Translations under genes and position numbers: made by a program
Notes under the pieces: model-generated
Seen by the model: only the letters and a program-made list of their open reading frames with translations
Database searches by the model: none
Told to the model about the DNA's origin: nothing
From: Brumimicrobium mesophilum
GTDB taxonomy: Bacteria; Bacteroidota; Bacteroidia; Flavobacteriales_D; Crocinitomicaceae
Direction of reading: 5' to 3'
Assembly (NCBI RefSeq): GCF_003025005.1
Contig: NZ_PVSS01000005.1
Span: 186,001-250,000, forward strand
Length of the DNA: 64,000 nt
Shown here: one piece after another, positions 8,838 through 18,890 of the stretch
Position numbering within the stretch: the stretch's first letter is position 1
Layout of the letters: every line of letters starts with the position of its first letter

Positions 8838-9854
8838 TTAGCGTTCAAACAACACCAATTTCTTTCCGTCCTTATCCAACATTACTAATTGATTACTTTG
8901 AATCTTATAGCTTACGACTTGATCCAAAGCCAATAAAAACTGATTAGACGTCTCCATATCTGGGCACATCATTTTCGTTGAAGCCACTTGACCAATTTCT
9001 AAATCAGCGTTTGATAAAGTCTCGATTTGAGCGTTAAAATTGTTGCAACCATCTTTCCCTGAAACCGTCATTTTATCCAAATCGAAAGTTATACTTGGTT
9101 TTGATTTCACTTCTAACAAAGCGTTATCGTTAATTTTCATAATATTCCAAACGCCACTCAAATCCGAACTTGCTTTGGACACTTCAACTTTCAAATATGT
9201 TAAAACTGTGTTCCCGTCTTGGTCATAGAACTCTAATTTATTATCAGAAATTTCATATTTTTCAACTTTTGAAAGCGCTTTGTGATATTCACTTTCTATA
9301 TTTTTATTATTGCAGGCCTTCAAAGTACCTAAACCTTGTTTTATTTCTATTTTCTGAGTTGTTAATTCTCCAATTTGAGCAGAATATAAATTACAACCAC
9401 CATTTCCAGAAATTTTCATTCCTTCAAGATCAAACATCAAAGTTGGAAGAACTACCATTTTATTGATAACACCTTCATTAATTGAAGTTAACACCCAATT
9501 TCCTTTCAATTGTGCTCGAGGATCCTCTTTTCTCTCTATTTCATTAATTAAAGTATACTTAATTGTTGAGGCATCGGCTGGAGTATTCTTGGCTTTTCTC
9601 TCTTCCTTTTTCACCTCTATTTTCTTCATAACTCCTTCTTCGAATTCGAAACCTTGAATGCCAGCATACATGTTCTTCCAGTTTTCATCTTTAAGGTCCT
9701 CCCCTTCAAAAACGTTTAAACATTTTCTCATTCCACTACCGGCATCACATTGAGTTTTGATTCCTCCAACCCACATAATTTCATTTTTAGGCGTTGAGCA
9801 TGATTGTAAGATTATTAATCCTGCAACAAATGGTAATACACTTTTAAATTTCAT
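8838..9854 (-). CDS. Lipoprotein with DUF4377-like domain and two META domains
   Basis: 338 residues from the ATG at 9854. An in-frame ATG at 9878 would add eight residues. I prefer 9854 because MKFKSVLPFVAGLIILQSC is a compact lipoprotein signal. The mature N-terminus (KTQCDAGSGMRKCLNV and GIQGFEFEEGVM) resembles DUF4377. Two META/HslJ-like domains follow: one with LKGNWVLTSIN and ISGNGGCNLYSAQI, the other with LSGVWNIMKIN and VSGKDGCNNFNAQI. META-domain proteins such as HslJ are envelope proteins linked to stress or antibiotic tolerance, and their biochemistry is not settled. The two META copies are clear internal paralogues. It is probably monocistronic. Confidence 0.85.
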   Translation of the reverse strand: MKFKSVLPFVAGLIILQSCSTPKNEIMWVGGIKTQCDAGSGMRKCLNVFEGEDLKDENWKNMYAGIQGFEFEEGVMKKIEVKKEERKAKNTPADASTIKYTLINEIERKEDPRAQLKGNWVLTSINEGVINKMVVLPTLMFDLEGMKISGNGGCNLYSAQIGELTTQKIEIKQGLGTLKACNNKNIESEYHKALSKVEKYEISDNKLEFYDQDGNTVLTYLKVEVSKASSDLSGVWNIMKINDNALLEVKSKPSITFDLDKMTVSGKDGCNNFNAQIETLSNADLEIGQVASTKMMCPDMETSNQFLLALDQVVSYKIQSNQLVMLDKDGKKLVLFER

Positions 9855-9974
9855 ATTTACTTTTTTAAATTTTTTCAAAATATGTTAATTGGTTTTGTTA
9901 AGCATTTGCAAAGAACGCACCAATTTCCGTAAGGAATTGTTACAAAATGTTAAGCATGCATAATTAAGTTGACT

Positions 9975-10667
9975 TTAAAAATTAGGCGTGAGCGAATGCG
10001 TTTTAAAAAATTCGTCGATATATTTCACTGCTTCCACTTCGTCATCACAAACTTTAAATAAATCTAAATCTCCTTCAGAAATATTCCCTTCCTCTAACAT
10101 TGTATTTTTGATCCAATCAATCAGTCCTTGCCAATATTTCACGCCAATAAAAACAACTGGTTTACGAGCGATCTTTTTGGTTTGAATTAATGTCAATGCT
10201 TCAAAAAGTTCATCCATCGTTCCAAACCCACCAGGTAAAACCACAAATGCTTGAGAATATTTCACGAAAACTACTTTTCTAACAAAAAAGTAATCGAATT
10301 TAAGATTAGAATCTAAATCGATATATTTATTTCCGGTCTGTTCGAATGGCAAATCAATATTTAAACCGATAGACTGTCCACCACCTTCTTGGGCTCCTCT
10401 ATTTCCAGCTTCCATAATACCAGGTCCACCACCAGTGATCACTCCATAGCCTCTTTCGGCAAGCATTCTTGAAATATTTACTGCTTTTTTATAATAATCG
10501 TGGTCATTGATTGTTCTAGCAGACCCAAAAACAGATACACTTGGTCCAATTCGCGCCATGCTTTCATATCCTTGAACAAATTCTGCCATAATTTTAAAAA
10601 TAGCCCAACTGTCGTTTGACTTAATTTCGTTCCAATCTTTTCCAGGTTTGTGACTCATATACTCCAT
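9975..10667 (-). CDS. LOG-family Rossmann-fold protein (TIGR00730, nucleotide phosphoribohydrolase-like)
   Basis: 230 residues. The signature PGGFGTMDE (145-153) and the upstream GGGPGIMEAGNRGA (about 79-92) define the LOG/lysine-decarboxylase-like fold. Characterised members hydrolyse cytokinin riboside 5'-monophosphate or other nucleoside monophosphates to base and ribose 5-phosphate. The bacterial role here is probably nucleotide salvage or cleanup (inference). The gene starts three bases after the uvrA stop, so it is in the same transcript as uvrA. An internal ATG (residue 4) is an equally possible start. Confidence 0.9.
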   Translation of the reverse strand: MEYMSHKPGKDWNEIKSNDSWAIFKIMAEFVQGYESMARIGPSVSVFGSARTINDHDYYKKAVNISRMLAERGYGVITGGGPGIMEAGNRGAQEGGGQSIGLNIDLPFEQTGNKYIDLDSNLKFDYFFVRKVVFVKYSQAFVVLPGGFGTMDELFEALTLIQTKKIARKPVVFIGVKYWQGLIDWIKNTMLEEGNISEGDLDLFKVCDDEVEAVKYIDEFFKTHSLTPNF

Positions 10668-10670
10668 TTA

Positions 10671-13472
10671 TTATCTTTCTAATTCAATTTTCAAATATTT
10701 TGCTGTGATAGAATCTTTGGCTTTCTTCACCAATTGTTCTGGTGTTCCTTCTCCGACAATTCTACCCCCTTCTTTTCCTCCTTCTGGTCCAACATCAACA
10801 ATGTAATCTGCTACTTTTACAATATCCAAATTGTGTTCAATTACTAAGACAGTATTGCCATCATCCACTAAGCGATTCAAAACATCCAACAACATGCGAA
10901 TATCCTCAAAATGTAAACCTGTTGAAGGTTCATCCAAAATATAAATTGTTTTCCCTGTACTTTTCTTCGATAATTCAGTAGACAATTTTATACGCTGTGC
11001 TTCTCCTCCTGAAACTGTAGTTGACGGTTGACCCAATTTTATATAACCTAGCCCAACAGAAAGCAAAGTAGACAATATACGATGAATCTTTGGAATTGGC
11101 TCGAAAAAGACCGTTGCCTTTTCGATGGTCATATCTAAAACATCAAAAATTGACTTTCCTTTATAGCGAACTTCTAAAGTTTCTCTATTGTATCTTTTTC
11201 CACCACATGTTTCACATTCTACATAAACATCTGGTAAGAAATTCATTTCAATTTGTCTTAAACCTCCTCCTTTACATGTTTCACATCTTCCTCCTTTCAC
11301 ATTAAATGAGAAACGACCTGGTTTGTAACCACGAATTTGCGCTTCTGGAATTGTAGAAAACAAAGTTCTAATTTCATCAAAAACCTTGGTATAAGTTGCA
11401 GGGTTGGAACGCGGCGTTCTTCCGATAGGATCTTGATTTATTTCAATCACTTTATCCAAATGCTCCATTCCTTCGATTTTCTTGTAAGCCAAAGGATCTT
11501 TAACTCCATTATATATGTGAGCATTCAAAATAGGATAAAGCGTATGATTCACCAATGAAGATTTACCACTTCCCGAAACTCCTGTTACGCACGTGAAAGT
11601 ACCCAAAGGAATTTTCAAATCAACATTCTTTAAATTATGACCTGTAGCGCCTTTTAAAACCAATTTTTTACCGTTTCCTTTGCGTCGCTTTTTAGGGTTT
11701 TCAATTTTCTTTCTATCAGACAAATATTGAGCACTTAAAGAATCACTTTTCATGAGTTCATCCCACGTACAAGCATTGATAATTTCTCCTCCGTGTACAC
11801 CTGCTCCTGGACCGATATCAACAATAAAATCGGCAGCTTCAATCATTTCTCTATCATGTTCTACCACGATTACCGAATTTCCAGAATCACGTAAATGTTT
11901 TAAAGACTCAATCAATCTCGTGTTGTCTCTTTGATGTAAACCGATACTTGGCTCATCTAAAACATACAAAACGTTCATTAATTCAGAACCAATTTGCGTT
12001 GCCAAACGAATACGTTGACCTTCTCCACCAGAAAGCGTTCTTGCCGAACGATTTAACGTTAGGTAATTTAAACCAACAGACAAAATAAATGAAAGTCTGT
12101 CGTTTATTTCCTTTAATATCTCCTTTCCAATAATCATTTCTGATTTACTCAACTTTTTAGGCAGTTTTTCAAAGAAATGGGCCAATTCATCGATGTCTTT
12201 TTCGACCAACTTTCCAATATGCTGACCGTCAATTTCGAAATAATGGGCTTCTTTTTTTAGTCTAGAACCTTCACAAGATGGACAGGTTTTCTTGTTCATA
12301 AATGATTGCGCCCAACGTGTAATTTTGGCTGATGTTTTTTCTTCGATGTGGCGCGTCAAAAAATCAATAATTCCTTCAAAAGAAGCTACGTTTTTACCTT
12401 GCTTATTTCTTGTCGCCTCACGACCATAAAGAATAGCAGTCATTAAATCATCAGGGATCTCTTCAAGGGAAGTATTCAGAGTAAATCCTTCATCCAATAG
12501 GAATTTTTCCAATTCTTCAAAAATCCAAGTTCTTTTGTATGGACCTAAAGGAGCTAAACCACCTTTTTTGATTGATAATTTCTTATCTGGAATAATTTTA
12601 TCGAGGTCAATTACAGAAACTTCTCCTAACCCATTACAAGTTTGACAAGCACCGTAAGGAGAATTGAACGAAAATAAATTTGGTTCTGGGTCCGGATAAC
12701 TAATTCCAGAAGAAGGACACATTAAAGTTCTACTAAAATGTCTAATATCAGCAGAATCATGATTTTTTAGCATCATTGATTTTTCACCAATATCCATACT
12801 AGTTTCAACGGCCTTTTTTAACCTTTTCCTGTCTTTTTCATCGACTTTTAGTCTATCAACAACCAATTCAATGTCATGAACTTTGTAACGGTCAACTTTC
12901 ATTCCTGGTGTAATATCCACGATTGCACCATCGATTCTCATTTTCGTAAACCCTTTTTTGAGCATTCTTTCGAAGAGTTCACGGTAATGTCCTTTTCTAC
13001 CTTTCACTAAAGGTGCTAAAAACAACACTTTTTCTCCAGAAAAATCATCAATAATCAGGGAAACAATTTGATCATCAGAATATTTCACCATTTCTTCACC
13101 AGAAACGAAAGAGTAAGCTGTTCCGATCCTAGCAAAAAGCAATCTCATGAAATCATACACTTCAGTAATTGTACCGACTGTAGAACGAGGATTTTTTGAA
13201 ACCGTTTTTTGTTCGATGGAAATTACTGGAGAAAGACCATCAATTTTATCGACGTTTGGCCTATCCATTCCCGATAAAAACTGTCTTGCGTATGCAGAAA
13301 AAGTTTCTATGTATCGGCGCTGACCTTCAGCAAAAATTGTATCAAAAGCCAGGGAGGACTTTCCACTTCCACTGAGTCCTGTAAAAACAACAAGTTTATC
13401 CCGAGGTATAACCAAATCTATATTTTTAAGATTGTGTTCTTTCGCACCAAGAATTGTTATTTGATCTTTCAT
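10671..13472 (-). CDS. uvrA: Excinuclease ABC subunit A
   Basis: This 933-residue protein is the damage-sensing ATPase of nucleotide excision repair, which loads UvrB at lesions. It has two ABC ATPase modules: Walker A at about 32-39 (GLSGSGKS) and again near residue 630 (GVSGSGKS), with signatures [12 protein letters not shown] and [11 protein letters not shown]. The C-terminal zinc module is intact (RCETC and [12 protein letters not shown]). In the first zinc module the leading CxxC reads CPSS, so one ligand cysteine is replaced, while the second pair (CQTC) is present. The gene leads a two-gene transcript with the LOG-family gene. Length is normal. Confidence 0.97.
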   Translation of the reverse strand: MKDQITILGAKEHNLKNIDLVIPRDKLVVFTGLSGSGKSSLAFDTIFAEGQRRYIETFSAYARQFLSGMDRPNVDKIDGLSPVISIEQKTVSKNPRSTVGTITEVYDFMRLLFARIGTAYSFVSGEEMVKYSDDQIVSLIIDDFSGEKVLFLAPLVKGRKGHYRELFERMLKKGFTKMRIDGAIVDITPGMKVDRYKVHDIELVVDRLKVDEKDRKRLKKAVETSMDIGEKSMMLKNHDSADIRHFSRTLMCPSSGISYPDPEPNLFSFNSPYGACQTCNGLGEVSVIDLDKIIPDKKLSIKKGGLAPLGPYKRTWIFEELEKFLLDEGFTLNTSLEEIPDDLMTAILYGREATRNKQGKNVASFEGIIDFLTRHIEEKTSAKITRWAQSFMNKKTCPSCEGSRLKKEAHYFEIDGQHIGKLVEKDIDELAHFFEKLPKKLSKSEMIIGKEILKEINDRLSFILSVGLNYLTLNRSARTLSGGEGQRIRLATQIGSELMNVLYVLDEPSIGLHQRDNTRLIESLKHLRDSGNSVIVVEHDREMIEAADFIVDIGPGAGVHGGEIINACTWDELMKSDSLSAQYLSDRKKIENPKKRRKGNGKKLVLKGATGHNLKNVDLKIPLGTFTCVTGVSGSGKSSLVNHTLYPILNAHIYNGVKDPLAYKKIEGMEHLDKVIEINQDPIGRTPRSNPATYTKVFDEIRTLFSTIPEAQIRGYKPGRFSFNVKGGRCETCKGGGLRQIEMNFLPDVYVECETCGGKRYNRETLEVRYKGKSIFDVLDMTIEKATVFFEPIPKIHRILSTLLSVGLGYIKLGQPSTTVSGGEAQRIKLSTELSKKSTGKTIYILDEPSTGLHFEDIRMLLDVLNRLVDDGNTVLVIEHNLDIVKVADYIVDVGPEGGKEGGRIVGEGTPEQLVKKAKDSITAKYLKIELER

Positions 13473-13560
13473 ATTTTATGCTCTCTTATTATTGAAATCG
13501 CAACTAAAACTTGCGACAAAATCTCGTAGGTTTATCAAATAAAATAACGACAGTTATAGT

Positions 13561-14487
13561 TTAACCTTTAAACAGTCCAAGTTGTTCATTGTCTTTAGGA
13601 ATTTTAAAAGTAAAAACTTCACCTTCTTCGACAATAAAATCTCTTCCTTTGATCCAAGGATTTAATTTTCGTAATATTTTGATTGTTATTCCATGTTCGA
13701 TAGACCACTCATATAAATCTGGAATTGAAGAATCAATAATTACATCTTTGGTTTTATATTCAGGATATAAGCTTTCGTTATTGATATAAAAACCATAATT
13801 ATTCGGATTTTCAAAGACTAATTTAATGGCCATTAACCTAAAAATATAGCGTGCTGTTTCGGTATTTAATGAAAGGTCGAAATAATTATCTACTTTTTGC
13901 CTTTTTAAATTATCTGCCATCCCAAACATACCTAAATTATAGGAAGCAGCGGCTAAAATCCAACTTCCAAATTTCCCATTTGCGGTTTTCAAATATTGAC
14001 AAGCTGCCCTCGTGCTTTTTTCAACATTGTAGCGCTCATCCATCTGGGAGTTTATAATTAAACCATACTCATCGCCAGTTCCTTCCATGAATTGCCAAAA
14101 TCCTTTTGCTCCTCTTGGACTCGTAACATTTTGGAGACCACTTTCAATAACAGCGATGTAAACTAGATCTTCAGGAACGTTTTCATCTTTAAAAATAGTT
14201 TTCATAACGGGAAGCCACCTGTTTGAACGCTTCATCATCATGATGGTGTTGGAATGCCAAAAATTATTGATCACCAATTCATTATCCATTCGTTCTTTTA
14301 AATCTAAATCTTTGAAGGAAATAACTTCTCCGGCAAAATTTATTTCGCTTGGAACTTCGGGAATAACAAAGTGGTTTTCAATGGACGCAACGGTTAACTC
14401 TTGTATTTCTTGAGGTTTTTCAACTTCTTGTTCACAAGAAATTAAGGTAAAAACCATCGCAATAAATAATACAAATCCTTTTCTCAT
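13561..14487 (-). CDS. Lytic transglycosylase (SLT/GH23) lipoprotein
   Basis: A 308-residue protein with a lipoprotein signal ending LISC (C18). An SLT domain spans about 85-240, with catalytic E115 in IAVIESGLQN, then GAKGFWQFMEGTGDEYGL and AAASYNLGMFG. The C-terminal about 60 residues (EWSIEHGITIKILRKLNPWI to FTFKIPKD) look like one degenerate LysM repeat. It is predicted to act on peptidoglycan from the outer membrane inner face. It is shorter than and distinct from the two-LysM enzyme at 1086-2561. It is separated from uvrA by 88 bases and probably has its own promoter. Confidence 0.9.
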   Translation of the reverse strand: MRKGFVLFIAMVFTLISCEQEVEKPQEIQELTVASIENHFVIPEVPSEINFAGEVISFKDLDLKERMDNELVINNFWHSNTIMMMKRSNRWLPVMKTIFKDENVPEDLVYIAVIESGLQNVTSPRGAKGFWQFMEGTGDEYGLIINSQMDERYNVEKSTRAACQYLKTANGKFGSWILAAASYNLGMFGMADNLKRQKVDNYFDLSLNTETARYIFRLMAIKLVFENPNNYGFYINNESLYPEYKTKDVIIDSSIPDLYEWSIEHGITIKILRKLNPWIKGRDFIVEEGEVFTFKIPKDNEQLGLFKG

Positions 14488-14558
14488 TTACTTTAAACTT
14501 TTAGAAAAGTAAAAGTAATGAAAGTATAGGGATTTTTGTTTACTGGAGGATAACAAGC

Positions 14559-14608
14559 GAGCTATTAGCTCCCCACGAGCTAAAAGCTAGCGGTAGCTCG
14601 GCAGCTCG
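14559..14608. repeat. Nested AGCT palindromes (fold-back sequence)
   Basis: AGCT occurs six times in about 50 bases. GAGCTA/TAGCTC (14559-14564 and 14566-14571) and CGAGCTA/TAGCTCG (14576-14582 and 14594-14600) are perfect inverted pairs. The structure resembles a REP-like or remnant mobile sequence, but no function is assigned. Confidence 0.6.
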
Positions 14609-14684
14609 TTTAATAAAGTTTAAATGCCTATCGGGATCTTTGCCAGTAGTGAAATCAATTAAGCTCCTTTACCTAGCAAATGGT

Positions 14685-14784
14685 TTGCGCTGTAATGGAA
14701 CGCGGATGACACGGATGCAAGCAACGCGGATAATCTCGGATTTTCACCTCAGGTGAGTTCGGATAATCTCGGATTGCTTGCGTC
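14685..14784. repeat. Dispersed composite repeat, copy 1
   Basis: The first 21 bases (14685-14705, containing CTGTAATGGAACGCGG) match 36963-36983 with one mismatch. Inside, the 16-mer CGGATAATCTCGGATT is directly repeated exactly (14727-14742 and 14760-14775) around the palindrome CACCTCAGGTG (14745-14755). GATGCAAGCAA and TTGCTTGCGTC (14714-14724 and 14774-14784) pair at its ends with one G-T wobble. It is a non-coding repeat family member. Confidence 0.75.
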
Positions 14785-14909
14785 ATGAATCCTAAATATT
14801 GTCATATCTTGAAATTAATAATATACCATATTTTATAAATCTCTGTTTTTATGGAGGATTGAAGTTTAATTCAAAATTTACTGGTAAAGTATAGGATACG
14901 GATTAAAGT

Positions 14910-15980
14910 TTATTCTGGAGCCTTATATTTTATCGTATTTCTGTACAAAAGAATGAAAACGATTAAAAAGAAAACCAATGCTATAACCGAAGGAAATATA
15001 TACGTTTGACTTACTAAATAGCTTAATACAATCGCTATAATTGATGACAGCACACTAATCAAAAGAAATATTAACCACACTTTAAAATCTGAATTCCCTT
15101 TGTAGACCAAATGGTGTGTAGTGTGGTCTTTCCCTCCTAACATAACGGAAACCCCTCTTTTTGTTCTATTAATTACAACTGTTAAGGTATCTGCAATTGC
15201 AGGAGTAAAAGCAGCAAGAATTAACAAAACGCTTGTCCATGAAGGTAATTCATAGCTTGCAGGAAGATTCCAAAGCGCTTTTATACCGAAGAAACTTACG
15301 AAAAGTGCAAGAAACTGACTCCCTGTGTCACCCATAAACATTTTTGCAGGGTGAATATTATAGACTAAAAAACCAATCAACGCACCTATTTCAGCTGCAA
15401 TCAGAATTGTCCAAAGTATATTTCCCGGGTCATTAAAGAATCCAAATACGACCAAACAAGTAAGTAAAATAAATAAGGAAACAGTTCCTGTGATTCCATC
15501 CATGTTATCCAACATATTGAGACTATTCATAACAGCCACAACCCACAAAATAGTGATTACTCCATCGATAAAGGGAATATGGAAAACATCCACAGCATTA
15601 TCGGTAAAGACAAAAATAACACCACATAAAATCTGCCCGAACAATTTCAAAAGTGGATTGGTGTCGTAGGCGTCATCAGCCACTCCGATAGCAAAAGCAA
15701 TTGTTGCGGCAAGGAGTAATCCTAAGAATTCAATTTGATTGAATATATCTTTGTCTGCAGAAAGTGAGGCATAAAAAAGTACAGCAACAACAAAAGTAAA
15801 ATATAAACTAATTCCTCCTAAAGATGGTTTCGAGGTATTACTCCAACGCACTACAACGTCGTTCTTATTTCTTATCCCTAAGCTTTTTGCAAACCTTAAT
15901 ACCAGTTTATTAATTATTAAGGATAGCACAAAAGCTCCTAAAAGATAAATTATGTGTTCGATTATGAGGTTAGTCATCAT
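14910..15980 (-). CDS. Undecaprenyl-phosphate sugar-1-phosphate transferase, WecA/MraY family
   Basis: 356 residues with about ten hydrophobic segments. The enzyme transfers a sugar 1-phosphate (usually GlcNAc-1-P) from its UDP donor to undecaprenyl phosphate, starting a polysaccharide on the inner membrane. Metal and catalytic motifs are present: DDAYD (D102, D103), NMLDNMDG (D158, D161), HPAKMFMGDTGS (D218) and GGKDHTTHHL near the C-terminus. It sits last in the exopolysaccharide operon, 19 bases after rmlC, so it is the likely initiating transferase rather than the cell-wall MraY. The sugar it uses cannot be told from sequence alone. Confidence 0.9.
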   Translation of the reverse strand: MMTNLIIEHIIYLLGAFVLSLIINKLVLRFAKSLGIRNKNDVVVRWSNTSKPSLGGISLYFTFVVAVLFYASLSADKDIFNQIEFLGLLLAATIAFAIGVADDAYDTNPLLKLFGQILCGVIFVFTDNAVDVFHIPFIDGVITILWVVAVMNSLNMLDNMDGITGTVSLFILLTCLVVFGFFNDPGNILWTILIAAEIGALIGFLVYNIHPAKMFMGDTGSQFLALFVSFFGIKALWNLPASYELPSWTSVLLILAAFTPAIADTLTVVINRTKRGVSVMLGGKDHTTHHLVYKGNSDFKVWLIFLLISVLSSIIAIVLSYLVSQTYIFPSVIALVFFLIVFILLYRNTIKYKAPE

Positions 15981-15999
15981 TTTAGATCCTTTTTTTTAG

Positions 16000-16545
16000 T
16001 TAAAAAGGTGAAACAAAATTAATAAAATCTTGATAAAACCTATCTTTTTCTGAAAGAATAGGATGGTCTATACCCCAATCGATGTTTAATTTGGGATCAT
16101 TCCACATCAAACCACCTTCACTTTCTTGATTATATAAATTAGTACATTTATAACTAAAAATTGTATTGTCTTCTAAGGTCAGAAAACCGTGAGCAAATCC
16201 TTCAGGAACATAAAACTGTTGCTTATTTTCACCAGAAAGTATCATTTTATAATGTTGTCCATATGTAGGAGAGTCTTTTCTCAAATCAACTGCAACATCT
16301 AAAACACTTCCTTGAATTACACGCACTAACTTTCCTTGTGAATGAGGAGTCTTTTGAAAATGTAATCCACGTAAAACACCTTTATGAGACATAGACTCAT
16401 TGTCTTGAACAAAATTAGGTAAATCGCCTACGTTTTCTTTCCAAGTTTTCTCATTAAAAGATTCAAAGAAATAGCCTCTTTCATCTCCAAAAACTCTTGT
16501 TTCAATTCCTATTAAACCTTCAATTCCTGTTTCAATAATTTTCAA
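16000..16545 (-). CDS. rfbC: dTDP-4-dehydrorhamnose 3,5-epimerase
   Basis: A 181-residue cupin-fold enzyme that epimerises dTDP-4-keto-6-deoxyglucose at C3 and C5 on the way to dTDP-L-rhamnose. Diagnostic segments are FGDERGYFFESFN, HKGVLRGLHFQ (active-site His), GKLVRVIQGSVLDVAVDLR and YVPEGFAHGF. Length is normal. It lies between the Wzc-like kinase and the WecA-like transferase in the exopolysaccharide operon. rfbA, rfbB and rfbD are not in the window, so the pathway must be completed elsewhere or the substrate differs. Confidence 0.94.
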   Translation of the reverse strand: MKIIETGIEGLIGIETRVFGDERGYFFESFNEKTWKENVGDLPNFVQDNESMSHKGVLRGLHFQKTPHSQGKLVRVIQGSVLDVAVDLRKDSPTYGQHYKMILSGENKQQFYVPEGFAHGFLTLEDNTIFSYKCTNLYNQESEGGLMWNDPKLNIDWGIDHPILSEKDRFYQDFINFVSPF

Positions 16546-16574
16546 AATATTCCTTTTATTTGGTTGATTGTTAT

Positions 16575-18890
16575 TTATTCTTCTGAGTAGTATGTGCCGT
16601 ATCCATAACCATATAAACTCTTTTTTGCGTCTACACCATTTAGTATCACATTGACATTCTTTAAATCTTTAATCTCAGCTAATTCATGTAATTTTTCTAA
16701 ATAATTTCGTTTAGAATAATTTGACCTAAAAACATAGATAGGAACATCAGCCTTTCTCAACATTTGCACACCGTCTGAAACTAATCCAACAGGTGGGTTA
16801 TCGAATACAATAATGTCATAGGCGTCCTTGAATTCTTCAATTAACTCATCAAATCGTTTCCCCAGCATTAACTCCGAAGGATTTGGTGGAATTGGACCAG
16901 CTGGAATAAAGTCCAACCCTTGAATTCTTGTTTTTTGAATCACCTCTTCTTTATCACATAATCCTGCCAACAAATTACTCATCCCGATTGCATTAGAGGC
17001 TTCTAAACCAAGGTGAATAACAGGTCTGCGCATGTCTAAATCGACAACCAACACTGTTTTTCCAGACATCGCTAAAATTCCAGCCATATTAAGAACAATG
17101 AAAGTTTTTCCTTCACCAGAAACAGTTGAAGTTACTGTAATGGTTCGGGTTTCATTTTTCACAAATGATAAATTGGTACGAATGGTTCTAAAGGATTCAC
17201 TAATCATAGAACGTGGATTTCTATCTACCACCAACATGGAATGAGAGGCCTTATTTTTAAAAAAAGGTATTGATCCAAGCACTCCAACATTATTTGGCAA
17301 TAAGTTCTTTAAATCTGAGATTTGATTCACCTCATTAAATGTTAAATAACGCAATAATAAGAAGGCAATAGATAGACTAAAAGCAAAAAACAAGGTTACG
17401 CCATAAATCATTCCTTTTTTTGGAGACACCGGCACGCCAGATACGGAAGCATCATTCAATATTTTATTATCTGATGCGTACCCTGCATTTGAGATGGAGT
17501 AAACAACTCTTTTATCAGTTAGTAAGGAGAAATATTTCTCATTCAATTCTTTAATATTCATTAAACGAGATAATTCCATTTGCTTTTCTGGCAATTCAAA
17601 ATACTCTTCTTGATATTGAATTAAATCTTTACCCATAGATTTAATTTTCTCTTTCAATCTTCTCGATAATAATTCAATAACCTCATCAATATTGTTTTTA
17701 CGAATTTCAATGCGCATATTCAACTTCTTGATATTGTCATTTTCTGGAGTTACTTGATAAAGCAGGTCCTCTTTTTCGTCAATTAATTTATAAAGCTCTT
17801 CGATTTGCTGATTTAAACTGGATTCATAAGACCTTCCAATAATAATGGGTATTAATCTATAAACGTCCAAACTATTTGGGTTACTCGCTAATTTTTCTTC
17901 AATATTATTTAGGATGCGTAATTCTTCCAACGCTACCTTCTCTTCTTTCCTTAATAATTCAATTTTTTGAGCTGTTGAAGTCGAAAGGTATTCAGGATTA
18001 GTAATGTTTTCTTGTCGTTGATAAAACATAATACTGTCCTTAGAAGTAGAAAGTTCATTCGTTAAAGAATCCAATTGAGTGGAAATAAAATCTAATATAT
18101 TATCAGCGCTTTCTTTCTTTATATTTTCATCGTATTTAAAGAAATTATTAACCAAGGATTGAATAATATCTTTTGCTAAACTTGGACTATGACTTTTAAA
18201 ACTCACTTGAACTGTTCTTGCGTTCTGATCAATTGGAGTTATTGTAAGTCCAGACCTTAACTGCCTTGAAATTCTTGTAATTTCGTTTATTTCAAAATAA
18301 AGCTGATTATTTTTTGAATTCGTTTCAAATTGTTTCCAGTCGGTTACTTTAACCTGTGCATCAAAAAATGGGGTTTTTAATATAGTATTTGGTGAAAATT
18401 TATATACAAACGTATCATTTTTATGAGTAAAGCTGATTACAGCTTTTTGTCCACTAGAAGACAGGTAAATTGGAGTACCTCGCATCAAGTCATCCTTAAC
18501 TTCAACAGGAATTATTTCAATAGGACCTTGTTTATATAATGTTTCAGTTAAGAATTCTCCTTTTGAGAAATATGAAATAGAAAGTGGCAAATCTGCAATT
18601 GCTTTTTCAAACAACATTTGAGATCTCAACAATTCAATTTCTTTTGCAATACTTCTATCTTGTCGTGCATCTTGAAAATCTAAGATATCAGCACCTTGAT
18701 TTTCACTATTGAGTTGAATCAACATATTTGATTCATAAACTGGTTTGGTATAACGTAAGTACAGGAATGCTAATAAAAAAAGTAAAATTGAAATAAGTGC
18801 ACACCAATACCAATTCCTTTTAATTACAATTTTTAGAACCTTGAGATCAAAGTTAGTATTTACAAATATTTTGCTTTTTTGACTACTCAT
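16575..18890 (-). CDS. Polysaccharide co-polymerase/tyrosine autokinase (Wzc-like)
   Basis: A 771-residue inner-membrane protein. TM1 is at about 30-50 and TM2 at about 493-515, flanking a long periplasmic Wzz-type region with coiled coil. The cytoplasmic BY-kinase domain follows, with Walker A SGEGKT (about 591-596), Walker A' VLVVDLDMRRP (about 613-623) and Walker B YDIIVFDNPP (about 691-700). The C-terminal tail carries the expected tyrosine cluster (LYGYGYGTYY), the autophosphorylation site that controls polymer length. Its ATG shares one base with the stop of the Wza-like gene, so translation is coupled. Together they form the trans-envelope export machine. Confidence 0.95.
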   Translation of the reverse strand: MSSQKSKIFVNTNFDLKVLKIVIKRNWYWCALISILLFLLAFLYLRYTKPVYESNMLIQLNSENQGADILDFQDARQDRSIAKEIELLRSQMLFEKAIADLPLSISYFSKGEFLTETLYKQGPIEIIPVEVKDDLMRGTPIYLSSSGQKAVISFTHKNDTFVYKFSPNTILKTPFFDAQVKVTDWKQFETNSKNNQLYFEINEITRISRQLRSGLTITPIDQNARTVQVSFKSHSPSLAKDIIQSLVNNFFKYDENIKKESADNILDFISTQLDSLTNELSTSKDSIMFYQRQENITNPEYLSTSTAQKIELLRKEEKVALEELRILNNIEEKLASNPNSLDVYRLIPIIIGRSYESSLNQQIEELYKLIDEKEDLLYQVTPENDNIKKLNMRIEIRKNNIDEVIELLSRRLKEKIKSMGKDLIQYQEEYFELPEKQMELSRLMNIKELNEKYFSLLTDKRVVYSISNAGYASDNKILNDASVSGVPVSPKKGMIYGVTLFFAFSLSIAFLLLRYLTFNEVNQISDLKNLLPNNVGVLGSIPFFKNKASHSMLVVDRNPRSMISESFRTIRTNLSFVKNETRTITVTSTVSGEGKTFIVLNMAGILAMSGKTVLVVDLDMRRPVIHLGLEASNAIGMSNLLAGLCDKEEVIQKTRIQGLDFIPAGPIPPNPSELMLGKRFDELIEEFKDAYDIIVFDNPPVGLVSDGVQMLRKADVPIYVFRSNYSKRNYLEKLHELAEIKDLKNVNVILNGVDAKKSLYGYGYGTYYSEE

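Larger units (their letters stand above)
14488..14909. other. Intergenic region with two repeat-type structures, no gene
   Basis: About 420 bases between the transglycosylase start and the WecA/MraY-like stop. It holds a fold-back AGCT-rich segment (14559-14608) and a composite repeat (14685-14784). I see no credible reading frame. The exopolysaccharide operon must end within it, but I find no classical T-tract terminator. Confidence 0.65.

Noticed and set aside
13500-13516. CGCAA/TTGCG hairpin upstream of uvrA as a LexA-type operator
   Set aside because: The 5-bp arms are too short and no known Bacteroidota SOS box fits.
14641-14651. TGCCAGTAGTG, identical to part of the TrlF-flanking motif at 30591-30601
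   Set aside because: Only 11 bases, without hairpin or gene context. It may be chance.
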